Part shown: one piece after another, positions 35,503-46,028 of the stretch
How the letters are laid out: each line of letters starts with the position of its first letter
Position numbering within the stretch: the stretch's first letter is position 1
Source of the DNA: Undaria pinnatifida
Taxonomy: Eukaryota > Sar > Phaeophyceae > Laminariales > Alariaceae
DNA: 64,000 nt
Direction: 5' to 3'
NCBI GenBank assembly: GCA_012845835.1
Contig: JABAKD010000029.1
Location: 4,924,000-4,987,999 of the forward strand
The notes under the pieces: generated by a model
Told to the model about the DNA's origin: nothing
What the model saw: the letters and a program-made list of their open reading frames with translations, nothing else
Databases searched by the model: none
Program-made: the position numbers and the translations under genes

Positions 35503-35773
35503 ATACCCTCACATTGAAACACGATTATCAAAAAAGTGTTTGTATGCGACCCTCCACTGCCAACTTTGTCGATTTGCAATTAGGTGCTTGGAAATCCATT
35601 TCTTCCAAGTAGCAGCAGCTAAGTTGATGACGGACATGATTAGACATGATTATGCCAAGGAACGTTTGCGGAGCAAACTCCACAATTTCCGCAAAACATT
35701 TTTCAAACAGTCATCGATAAAGCCGACTATTAAAAGAGTGCATGACCCGGGTGTACGTGAGAAGTACTGGTAG
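35372..35773 (+). pseudogene. RT thumb-like C-terminus of Penelope-like element
   Basis: Frame 2 reads CQLCRFAIRCLEIHFFQVAA, AKLMTDMIRHDYAKERLRSK and LHNFRKTFFKQSS. This fits the helical QxxRF...L...L thumb region that follows the palm. It ends at a TAG after REKYW. No endonuclease follows, which supports the N-terminal position of GIY-YIG in this element. Confidence 0.65.
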
Positions 35774-36640
35774 TTGGTCACTGAAGGAGTTTGGGGATGT
35801 ATCGAAAGGGAAGGTCAAGCACCCGGGGCATGATAGACTGCTGAGTGATGAGTGGGTATGTCTTTGTACGTTACATGGATTTAAAGAATGAGCGATTGAA
35901 TTGCAGAAATTATACGTGATTTACGGGAATGGCCACTTCGCCTGTCCCTCAAACGTTCATTTTTACAGAGTGTCATAAAAGAATGAACAACCACCGTTTA
36001 TGGGAACAAACTGATATAAGAGTTGTGGAGACGGGGGAGGGGGGGGTGCGTGGATAAGTGGAAAATTGGTCACGAAAGCATAGCCGTAGACATTATTAGA
36101 GTCTGAAAGTGTAATGCACCGTCGTACCTGAGTAAACAATGTGTGCGGGCATGTTGATTCGAGTTATTCGGAAAAGGTGTGTAGATTACGTATACTACAT
36201 TTGGATGTGTGTGGGTTGGGAAGCGGGTACATATGAGTGTGGAAGTGTGTATGGTCTGTGCATGTCGAGTACTGGGTATTTGTGGGTTGAAAAGAGGGTG
36301 TATATAAGCATGGAAGTGTTCAACCTACGTTCGTAGGTTACAACGTCATAATTAAATACGTTACGGAAGGCGTTACGATACATCTAACGATTACAAAAAC
36401 ATTATCACAAATAATATTGTTATGTATGGGCTATTTTGTCTTCTCTATCTACGACGTCGATTGAGGAATGAAAATTATAACCAAGTTTCTCAATTATACC
36501 AACGCAAAACATACATTGATGACGTCCACATCAAACACGATACATAGAACCGAAATATTTCAGGAAATACATAAGGCCGAAAATCATGCCAAAACATTGT
36601 ATGTCCACGAGAACAACGAACGTTACTGAGTCCAAATCGC
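35774..36640. other. unassigned DNA
   Basis: May include the 3' untranslated part of the Penelope-like element, but no terminal repeat was found. A G-run lies near 36030. Confidence 0.35.
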
Positions 36641-36960
36641 GCCTGAATGCAAGGGCTAGTGGCGTTTTTTTTTTTTTTTTCCCCCCTTGTTTTCCTTCGA
36701 ACGCCCCACATCCAAATCCGCCACAGTAATAAACATATCCACGCACTGAATATCCCGCAGATGAAGTTCACCCTCTTCCTCGCCCGCCCCCCCCCCACAC
36801 CCTTACCTCACCAGATATTGGACTTACAGGCTTCACTTACTTGATAAACTGATGCATAACCTTCCACGAATTCATGAGTTTCCGTCCACAGACTGACTAA
36901 CATCAGCCTGTTGAACCGGATAGCTACACTGTAGTTGCAAGTAGAGTCGCCGAAACCTCC
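36641..36960 (+). repeat. C-rich repeat, partial M2 then M1 (copy e)
   Basis: The phrase acgccccacatccaaatccg resembles M2. After a C-run, acttgataaactgatgcata, gactgactaacatcagcctg and gatagctacactgtagttgc match M1. It stops before the terminal mini-frame. Confidence 0.65.
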
Positions 36961-37410
36961 CAAACCCTCTCACAGCTCATCACATGTCACCCGCCAACAT
37001 GACGCCATACTCAATAAGCAGACTACTTATACATGCAAACGCTTTCTTGCCAAACTCCTTCCCCCCCGCCCTCTTTTTTTTAAACCCTAGTTTCACTACG
37101 TAATTCGATTCCACCCACACCGCGTAGCAAAAAAATTTACACACACATAGTCAAACTATGAAGAGTAACGGCATTATAAGTGTATTATGATACCCCTACA
37201 ACCAACCCTTAGTTGTCCCGGCTGGTTATTGCATGTTTATCTTCAGAGATAAATATGCATTTAACTATAATTGACAAAAGCCGCGAGGGGGAACGTTGAA
37301 ATTCCCAAACGTCCCTCGCAACTCCGATTTTAGCCCCCCGAAGCAGTTTTCTCGGCGTTCAAAAATACGTTTTGCAGATATTTACAACAGCCCCCCCACC
37401 CCAACCACTG

Positions 37411-37764
37411 TAGACCAATATGTATTTGAAAACACGACTCTGATACAATACGATAATGAGGTCTAGATCATCAACCAAAACGTACACGTGTACCAAAAAT
37501 CACGTGGTCGCAAAACAAACAAAACAAAATAAAATGTATTCGAAAACACCACCATGATACAATACCATAACGAAACCTAGAACATCAACCAAAACGAACA
37601 CGTGTAGCGAAAACTACGTGGTTGCAAAATAATATCTGTTCGAAAACACCACTCCGAAACAACACGATAACGAAGTCTAGAACCTAAAGCAAAACATATA
37701 CGTGTAGCATCAACAACGCGGACAGCACAAGTTTGAAACAATACGATGACCAAGTCTAAAATAT
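37411..37764 (+). repeat. roughly 105-bp degenerate tandem repeat, split by the hAT element
   Basis: Three to four units share tatttgaaaacac, gatacaatacgataa, ctagaacatcaaccaaaacg and cacgtgtagc. The last unit is interrupted by the element at 37765 and resumes at 39739 with caaccaaaacatacgtg. Confidence 0.75.
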
Positions 37765-39730
37765 CAGGGATGTGTACGGAGTAAGATCCGCACCGCGAGT
37801 TAGGGTTTTTACGGAGCGGATTGACAAACCGCACCGCTCCGTGACAAAACCAGGCAACGGATAACCGATCCGTCCAAATCCGTGAAGTAGGTCAAGGGCG
37901 GATATCCGCTCCGCTTTGCTCCGTGACGCATGGTGGAAATCCGCTCCGCTCCGTGAAACGTTTTCAAGGACAAAAATCCGCTCCGCAAAAATCCGTGATT
38001 TGAAAAGAGCGCGGATATCCGCTCCGCTCCGCTCCGTCACGACAAAATAAAATCCGCACCGCTCCGTATGATGTTTTTCTCCAGTGGCCAGATCCGTAAG
38101 TAACGGATAATTTACGGAGCGGATTGGTCTGCTCCGTAGATGATCCGTGACCAATCCGTAGACAGTGGCGGATTAAACCGTGTGAAGGTCACGGGTTTTG
38201 AGCCTTCAACAATTGTTCTGAATAGCGGATAACTTATACAAATACCGTTCTTGGCCAGGACTCTCCAGATACGGTTCTGAAATTTTAAAATTATCGTATA
38301 AATTTGTGCTGCTATCAGCCATACACACCGCGGTTGGCCGACGTCCTGCTCCGCACACAAAACGCGGACACTACTCGTGAGTGGTACGAACACACAAACA
38401 CTGCAACGCAGCAGCGCAGCCGCGGTACGCACGCATAGGATGCCAGATGTCATGGATTCTTCTGGCGATGCAGCGGCTGAGCTGCAGCAATCCTCGCCTT
38501 CAACCGAGCCTCCTGCTCCTTCTTGTCCCTCTCCGACACCGGAGGATCCAACTAGTACTGCTGCTGTGCGGGCATCCACAACTCCAGCCGAGAACACATC
38601 ATCCACAACTCCAGCAGAGAACACATCCACAACTCCAGCCGAGAACACCATCAGAAGCGTTCGACGCACGGTTGTCGACGTGGGAGTAGTTGCTGGTCCG
38701 TCTTCAGGGGTATTCGTCAGCTTTCGTCAGCTCAGCTTTCGTCAGCCCCTGATACCCCAGATTTCCGATTTTCCCGTCTTTCGCCCGGGCTGAATTTTTC
38801 AATTTTCGCATTTTCGGTACTTCGGTGGTTTCACTATGTACCGCTGTTGCTGCTGAGGAAATTGTCTCTGTTTTCATTTTTTCTGTCTCTGTTTTCTTTT
38901 TTCTTTTTTCTTGTTTCTTTTTTCGGTTTTCCTGTTTTTTGTTTTTTGTTTTTGTCGCGGCGATGGAATTGTTGAAGTATCTGGTACTTTGTAGGAGTAC
39001 TTGCGTACTTACCTATTTACCAGAGATGTGCGCGGAATTCATGCTCTTGCGCGCCTGCTGTACCAACTCTGGTCAATCTGTTCTACTCGGAGTATTTCTT
39101 TTTCACCCTTCTCTTAATCCAAGTGTTCTTTCAGACATCCTTTTTTTTTATTTTTTTATGAAGGGGACTCGACGCGTGCGGGCGCGAGATTCTTTCCATG
39201 CTCGCCACCCCTCTCCGCCATGTATAACTCCGAGAACAACGTGTCTATCCGTAGTTAGTTTCTGATATCAGGAGGAATCCGGTCAACATCCGCGGATAAC
39301 CGTCCAATATTACGGATTCCTTGATACGGTTTTGCGTGGATAAACGCGGCGGATTCGTACGGTTTGCTCGACGGAGTGGACAATCCGCTCCGTGAAAAAA
39401 TCCGTCTGACGGATATCCGCTCCGCAACAATCCGCACAAATCTCGATGCCGGATATCCGCTCCGTAAAAATCCGTGACTTTTTTCTGTGAGCGAATATCC
39501 GCTCCGCTCCGCTCCGTGACAAATTAAAAAATCCGCTCCGCTCCGTGACCACCATGAACATAACGGATATCCGCCATGTCGTAATCCGTGGATTTTTTTT
39601 GGACAGAAATCCGCACCGTGACAATCCGCAACTTTTTGCTAGAGCGAATATCCGCTCCGCTCCGCTCCGTCAGATTCTAAAAATAAAAAATCCGCACCGC
39701 GGTGCGGATCTTACTCCGTACACATCCCTG
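37765..39730. mobile_element. hAT-type DNA transposon, non-autonomous, 1,966 bp
   Basis: The ends are perfect 33-bp inverted repeats (37765-37797 and 39698-39730) starting CAGGGATGTGTACGGAGTAA. TAAAATAT is duplicated exactly outside both ends (37757-37764 and 39731-39738). CAGGGATG termini and an 8-bp duplication are the hAT signature. Sibling units of the flanking tandem repeat show the uninterrupted target form (ctagaacatcaacc). Both subterminal regions are packed with tccgctccgctccg repeats, common as transposase-binding arrays in hAT elements. No BED finger or hATC dimerisation domain is visible. Confidence 0.95.
38377..38793 (+). CDS. low-complexity reading frame inside the hAT element
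   Basis: The 138-residue frame is rich in Ser, Pro, Thr and Ala (ELQQSSPSTEPPAPSCPSPT). It carries three copies of a TTPAENTS-type octapeptide. Such disordered segments often precede the BED finger of hAT transposases, so it may be a remnant of the transposase N-terminus left by an internal deletion; that is inference. The minus-strand frame over the same bases is probably a shadow. No start-site evidence separates the ATGs at 38377 and 38441. Confidence 0.35.
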   Translation: MSGTNTQTLQRSSAAAVRTHRMPDVMDSSGDAAAELQQSSPSTEPPAPSCPSPTPEDPTSTAAVRASTTPAENTSSTTPAENTSTTPAENTIRSVRRTVVDVGVVAGPSSGVFVSFRQLSFRQPLIPQISDFPVFRPG

Positions 39731-39738
39731 TAAAATAT

Positions 39739-40469
39739 CAACCAAAACATACGTGAAACAAAAACCAAGCGGGCAAACGACACACTGAAACCATATATAC
39801 GTCCGCATACGAACACCAGTCAAAAGATGGAACCCATATACCCTGGGTTCCAAATTGAGGTCCCTAGGAGTCAGAAACATCACATATTCCACATAAAGTC
39901 TTTACACAAACCTAAAAATGCGTCACAACTGCTCGTTATTAAATGACAGGTTCATCAAGAACGCAAGAACAAACAGAACGAGGGACGGGTAATCGCAGCA
40001 GCGCAAATCATTACAGCACTCGCCCACCACATCACCTCCTTTGCAATTGGTTTTGGGCATCAGCGCACTGGGTCCAACGTAGGCCCGTAGTGTTTTAGGT
40101 GGAGTGAGGAGCGGTAGTAAAAATCAAGTGCGCTGCTCAATAATAACCTGTTCCTGACCGTCGGTATATTGAACAACCGTCGGGCCGCGTCTTCTCTATG
40201 TCAGGTGTGTGAGGAATTTCTTTGTCGTTTTTCAAGCAAGCGGTTGCGTTGGCATATACTGCCTGGCTTGATGTAAAGGAAAGGAACACCACTCAGCGAT
40301 CATCTACTACACGTTAGGGCATGTTTCCATGAGCACCACTAACAAGAGCACCAAACACGGACGCGACATCTACAGGACCACAACATCTTCGACGACAGTG
40401 TGGAGAAAACAGGACGTATAATCGTACACTATAGTCTAAACAAAAATGTGAAGAGTAAGTACAGACAGG
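39739..40469. other. end of 105-bp repeat, then unassigned DNA
   Basis: The first 50 bp complete the tandem unit split by the hAT element. The rest holds no recognised feature. Confidence 0.4.
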
Positions 40470-41290
40470 TATGTTAACACTGCGGTAAACCACACGACCA
40501 GCCTAATACGCAGGATATGACATCGCATGCCCACCTCGCCTGCTGTGTGTGTAAGATGTATCTCCGTCTTAGAATTGGCGACCTCAGAGCCCCATAGCGG
40601 CACGGTAAAATTCATGGGCGTGAAGTCGTACATTTGAGACAATATTAATTTGAAAAGGAAGCACAAGCAGATCTGATAAAATTGCGGTAAACCACACTGC
40701 CGACCCATCGCATACCAACCTGAGACGACCTCTACGAAACACAGTACCATATACCTAGCGAAGTGAAGTCACCCTCGCGGTCAATAGTGGTGACATCGCA
40801 AATATATGACATCACATACCCACCTCGCCTGATGTATTTTTAGGATGTATCTCTGGACCAAGGCTACGGTAGGGGGGGTACCCCCGTTTTCACTGGTGTG
40901 TTCAAGCCAGTCGCACGAGTGACTCTGTACCTCACGGATGAAAATGATTTAGGCACTTGTTTTGTTGCAGCTAATATTACCATTGCATTGCGGAATGATT
41001 TCGCCAATATAAAACATGTAAAAAATCCAAGATCGCACAATATGAAAGGGGTTACTCGCACGATTGACCCCTAGCCACTGAAATTCAAGGCCCCAAAAGG
41101 GACCACCCTTCGTAGCCTGGGTCTCTGTCTTAAAATGAACGACCGCAGAGCCCCACATCGGCAACATAAAAATCATGGGCGTGAAATCGTACATTTATGT
41201 GAGACAATAATAATTTGAAAAGCAAGCACAGGCAGATGTGTTAAAATTGCGGTCAACCACCTTACCAACCCATTACGTAGGGTATTTCGT
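40470..41290 (+). repeat. roughly 200-bp degenerate tandem repeat carrying a MITE
   Basis: Units share gcggtaaaccacac, gacatcrcatrcccacctcg, aggatgtatctc, gcagagccccaca and catgggcgtgaartcgtac. Copies begin near 40481, 40683 and 41247. The unit with gatgtatctctg is opened by the MITE at 40856-41123. Confidence 0.7.
40856..41123. mobile_element. MITE copy 2, 268 bp, 4-bp target duplication
   Basis: Same family as 31934-32202: left end GACCAAGGCTACGGTAGGGG, right end (reverse complement) GACCCAGGCTACG, with shared internal blocks such as ttttcactggtgtgtt and gacccctagccactgaa. TCTG is duplicated outside both ends (40852-40855 and 41124-41127). A sibling target near 40557 reads gatgtatctccgtctta without insertion. 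The internal minus-strand frame is not conserved enough to call a gene. Confidence 0.9.
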
Positions 41291-41336
41291 ACATACCGTC
41301 TGCATGATCGCCTCCCAACCTATGCCAAGCGATGTA

Positions 41337-41462
41337 TGACTAACGAGGTAACGTAATTGAGCGCGTGTATACCAAGCATGACTAACGACGTAACAAAATT
41401 GAGCACGTGTATACCAGATATGACTAACGAGGTAGAGTAATTAAGCGCATGTATACCAAGCG
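41337..41462 (+). repeat. 3 x 42-bp tandem repeat
   Basis: Units start tgactaacga at 41337, 41379 and 41421, each ending gtataccarrya. Confidence 0.9.
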
Positions 41463-42783
41463 TTCCTGACGATTCGCATTTCTCCCTCTATTAATAGTGC
41501 TCAATGGCGGAGACAGTGCATGGCCACAAACATCACCTCGCATGTTGTATTTGGCAATACGTATCACTTTCGTATAATTAGCGATGTCAGAACAATCGAA
41601 ATCGGCCAGGGTAATAGACACCTATACGCAGTTGATATCACGTCATTATCTTTCTGACCATCCATGACGTAATTTTCAAATCTTTTGCCCCCCGACCACC
41701 CCCCTTCAACGCCCCCTCTTTTCCAACCACCCGCACGATCGCCTAGACCTAGCACCACGCGTACAACAAGCCCCTACATATCTTTGATCTCACAGCCGAA
41801 GTGTATTTGAATATTATTTGTGACCTGAATCTGCTAAAAAATCCCCCCCCTCCCGCCCCTCCCTCCCGCTCTCCCTTGCTCAAACGCCCCACCAAATATC
41901 GAAATCCGCCAGATTAATATACACTTTACGCACAGGATATCACCTCGCTATCTTTCTAGAGACATCCATGCCGCTGCTTTCCCCAACCCCCCGCCCCGAA
42001 CGCCCCCTTCTTCCCCATCACCCACACCATCGCCTAGACCTAGCACCACACGTATAACAAACCCCTCACCTAAAATCCTTCCTTTCCCCCCCCCCCCCGA
42101 CCCCCCCTGCCCTCTCCCCCGCCCACCCCCGCCCCGATCCCCCACCTTTCCCCCCCCCAACCCATCCCAACCCCCCACCCCCTCGAACACTCCACCCTCT
42201 TACTACTCACTGATTTTACGACTTACCCCAGGATATACATGTTAAACTGATGCATTATTATTTCCAAAACCGTCACATTTATCCCCTCAAAATAATGTAT
42301 AGTTTTCACGCAAATATTGAGCTGCCCCACACGCCCCACCCCCGCTCCACCCCCCACCCCCCCCCGAAAAAACATTGATGCCAAAACCGTCAGATTCATC
42401 CCTTTAAAAGGATTATAACTTACATGCACAAATTTCCCCCCCCGCCACCGCCCCCCCCCCCCCCCCCCCCCCCCCCGTCCTCCAAACTCGCTCGCTTTTG
42501 ATCAAAACCAGGCCCCCACGTCATTCAAAACTCCGCCCCCCCCTCACCGGTTATTCGACTTACAGGATTCACCAGATAAACGGGTATATTTCCCTCCACA
42601 GCTGTCAGGTTTTGTGCCCCTCAAACATGAGTTTTATAGTTTCAGCGCACAGACTGACTAAATTCACCCTGTTGACCCTGATAGCTACACTGTAGTTTTA
42701 AGGAGAGTCGCCGATCTACATCCTTAATGAGGACACACAACCCGTAATGCGCGCGATCGGAGTATCACACACAGCTTGCAAAG

Positions 42784-42840
42784 ATGAGTTTCGACGAAAT
42801 CTTCGATCTCACAGCTGGAGTGTATTTTCATTTTCAATAA
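42784..42840 (+). CDS. mini reading frame MSFDEIFDLTAGVYFHFQ (M1 copy f)
   Basis: An 18-codon ATG-to-TAA frame is identical in peptide to 16505-16561. It has one change at 44295-44351 (F7 to I) and variants at 45956-46012 and 23372-23446. It lies at the end of each M1 repeat, after acacacagcttgcaaag. Whether it is translated is unknown; it could be DNA-level repeat conservation only. Confidence 0.3.
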   Translation: MSFDEIFDLTAGVYFHFQ

Positions 42841-44294
42841 TAAAAAAATGGTGCAGCTACTAACATTCCATAATGTATTCTAGCTTTCGATCCATGTACA
42901 ACAACAAATCATGAATATTTACCACGTTAATTACTACACTTAAACACCGGGTTGCATACTGCATCTAACATTCAACCTTTTACAATAGTCATTACCAGGC
43001 AGTTGATATAAAGGGATGTCTTCTTGCGACAATCGTCAGGTTTGTCCTTTAAGGGTTTGAAGTTTCCACGCACATATTGAAATGTCCCGCCCCCCGCCCC
43101 TGCATACCTTTCCTCCCCATCCCCTGATCCCTCTTGATAAAAAAAAACACACCCCTCCCCCCCCCCCCCCCGTCCCCAGATCCTCCCCTCCCCCCACCCC
43201 CTTTCCGCCTAGTTTGTCCAAACGCCCCACTCACAATCGAAATCGGCAAGAGTAATAAACACCCATACGCAGTTGATATCACGTCATTATCTTTCTGACC
43301 ATCCATGACGTAGTTTTCATTCTTTCTTCCCAACCCCCCCAAAACCCCCCCCTCCAACGCCCCCTCGCTTACAACCACCCGCACGATCGCCTAGACCTCG
43401 CACCACGCGTATAACAAGCCCCTACATATCTTTGATCTCACAGCCGGAGTGTATTTGAATATTATTTGTGACCTTAACTTCCAAAAGCAACCCCCCCTTC
43501 CCCCCCTTCTCGCTCTCCCTTGCTCAAACGCCCCAGCTAATATTGAAACCCGCCAGATTAATATACACTTGACGATCAGGATATTACCTCATCATTTTTC
43601 TAGAGCCATCAATGCCGTTTCCCCCGCCCCCCCCTTCCCCCCCCCCCCCCTCCCCCCCCCCCCCCCCCCCCACTCCCACCCCGCACCTTTCCCCCCCCCC
43701 AACCCATCGCAACCTCACCCCCTCGAACACTCCACCCTCTTACTACTCACTGATTGTACGACTTACCCCAGGATATACATGTTAAACTGATGCATTATTT
43801 CTAAAACCGTCACATTTATCCCCTCAAAATAATGTATAGTTTCCACGCACATATTGAGCTGCCCCACACGCCCCACCCCCGCTCCACCCCCCACCCCCCC
43901 CCCAATAATATACTGATGCCAAAACCGTCAGATTTATCCCTTTGAAAGGATTATAACTTACATGCACAAATTGCCCCCCCCCCCCCCCTCCTTCAAACCC
44001 GCTCGCTTTTGATCAAAACCAGGCCCCCAAGTCCTTCAAAACTCCGCGCCCCTCTCACCGGTTATTCGACTTGCGAGATTCACTTGATAAATGGATAAAT
44101 TTCCCTCCACAGCTGTCAGATTTTGTCCCCCTCAGAAACGGGTTTTATAGTTTCAGCGCACAGACTGACTAAAATCACCCTGTTGACCCTGATAGCTACA
44201 CTGTAGTTTTAAGGAGAGTCGCCGATCTCCATCCTTAATGAGGACACACAACTCGTAATGCGCGCGATCGGAGTATCACACACAGCTTGCAAAG

Positions 44295-44351
44295 ATGAGT
44301 TTCGACGAAATTATCGATCTCACAGCTGGAGTGTATTTTCATTTTCAATAA
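44295..44351 (+). CDS. mini reading frame, M1 copy g
   Basis: Reads MSFDEIIDLTAGVYFHFQ then TAA, one residue different from copies b and f. Confidence 0.3.
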   Translation: MSFDEIIDLTAGVYFHFQ

Positions 44352-45955
44352 TAAAAAAATGGTACAACTACTAACATTCCAAAATGTATTCTAGCTTTCG
44401 ATCCATGTACAACAACATATCATGAATATTTACCACGTTAATTACTACACTTAAACACCGGGTTGCATACTGCATCTAACATTCAACCTTTTACAATAGT
44501 CATTACCAGGCAGTTGATATAAAGGGATGTCTTCTTGCGACAATCGTCAGGTTTGTCCTTTAAGGGTTTGAAGTTTCCACGCACATATTGAAATGTCCCG
44601 CCCCCCGCCCCTACAAATCTTCCCTCCCCTCCCCTTATCCCTCTTGTTAAAAAAAAACACACCCCTCCCCCCCGCCCCCCGTCCCCAGATCCTCCCCCCC
44701 CCCCCCCTCCCTTTCCGCCTAGTTTGTCCAAACGCCCCACTCACAATCGAAATCGGCCAGAGTAATAAACACCCATACGCAGTTGATATCACGTCATTAT
44801 CTTTCTGACCATCCATGACGTAGTTTTCATTCTTTCTTCCCACCCCCCCCAAACCCCCCCCCCTCCAACGCCCTCTCGTTTACAACCACCCGCACGATCG
44901 CCTAGACCTAGCACCACGCGTATAACAAGCCCCTACATATCATTGATCTCACAGCCGGAGTGTATTTGAATATTATTTGTGACCTTAACTTCCTAAAGCA
45001 ACCCCCCCCCCCCCCCTCTCCTTCTCGCTCTCCTTTGCTCAAACGCCCCACCTAATATCGAAATCCGCCAGATTAATATACATATGACGATCAGGATATT
45101 ACCTCATCAGTTTTCTAGAGCAATCCATGCCTCCCCCCCCCCCCCCCCCCCTCCCCCCCCCCCCCCCCCCCGCCGGCCCCGAACGCCCCCTTTTCCCCTA
45201 CAACCGGCACCATCGCCTATACCTAGCACCACACGTATAACAAACCCCTCACCTTGAAGTCTTCTATTACCGCCCCCCCTCAGCCCACGCTCTCTTCGCC
45301 CCCCCCCCCCTGCCCCCACCCCGCACCTCCCCAACCCCCCCCACCCCATCCCAACCTCACCCCCTCGAACACTCCGCCCTCTCTCTACTTACTGATTGTA
45401 CGACCTACCCCAGGATATACAAGATGAACTGATGCATTATTTCCAAAAACGTTACATTTATCCTCTCGAAATAATGTACAGTTTCCACGCACAGATTGAG
45501 CTGCCCCACACGCCCCACCCCCTCCCCAACCCCCCCCTATGATAAACTGATGATTTTTCAAAAACAGTCAGATTTATCCCCTTAAAAGGACTGATGGCTT
45601 ACACGCACAAATTGCCCGCCCGTCCGCCACCCCCCCAATCCCCCCCCCCCCGTCTAACCCCGCTCGCATTTGATCAAAACCAGGCCCCGACGTCCTTCAA
45701 AACTCCGCCCCGCCCTCACCGGTTATTCGACTTACAGGATTCACCAGATAAACGGATATATTTCCCTCCACAGCTGTCAGGTTTTGTGCCCCTCAAAAAT
45801 GGGTTTTTTAGTTTCAGCACACAGACTGACTAACATCACCCTGTTGACCCTGATAGCTACACTGTAGTTGTATGGGGAGTCGCCGACCTATATCCTTGGT
45901 GAGGACACACAACTCGTAATGCGCGCGATCGGAGTATCACACACAGCTTGCAAAG

Positions 45956-46012
45956 ATGAGTTTCGACGACATCTTCGATCTCACAGCTGAGGTGTATTTT
46001 CATATTTTATGA
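45956..46012 (+). CDS. mini reading frame, M1 copy h
   Basis: Reads MSFDDIFDLTAEVYFHIL then TGA. The length is kept despite four differences from copy f. Confidence 0.3.
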   Translation: MSFDDIFDLTAEVYFHIL

Positions 46013-46028
46013 TATATATGGATACGAG

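Larger units (their letters stand above)
32820..35776 (+). mobile_element. Penelope-like retroelement with N-terminal GIY-YIG, degenerate
   Basis: In order on the + strand there is a GIY-YIG endonuclease, a linker with a CXC motif, an N-terminal RT region with a DKxx block, RT fingers and palm with FIDD, and a thumb-like tail. This order, endonuclease before RT, matches the permuted Penelope-like elements known as Chlamys/Naiad, not canonical Penelope, where the endonuclease follows RT. At least three in-frame stops (33103, 33757, 34127) and several frame changes make it a pseudogene. I did not identify terminal repeats or target duplication, so the ends given are those of the coding remains. 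Confidence 0.85.
41580..46012 (+). repeat. higher-order array of C-rich modules M2 and M1
   Basis: Three long units alternate M2 (aaatcggccagagtaataaa, tatctttctgaccatccatg, cctagacctagcaccacgcg, tttgatctcacagccggagt) with M1. Equivalent M1 points (gttgaccctgatagctac) lie at 42671, 44182 and 45843, spacings of 1,511 and 1,661 bp. The segments beginning taaaaaaatggt at 42841 and 44352 are nearly identical, so that duplication is recent. Long C-runs separate the modules; 43621-43672 is almost pure C. Apparent Pro- or Gly-rich frames are by-products. The array ends 16 bp before element B. Confidence 0.9.

Noticed and set aside
40864..41061. Minus-strand frame inside MITE copy 2 as a transposase
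   Set aside because: The corresponding frame in MITE copy 1 is not conserved, and 268 bp is too short for a transposase.
41948..45833. Gly-rich and Pro-rich frames on both strands of the C-rich array
   Set aside because: They arise from C-runs. Frame is lost whenever run length changes between otherwise similar units.
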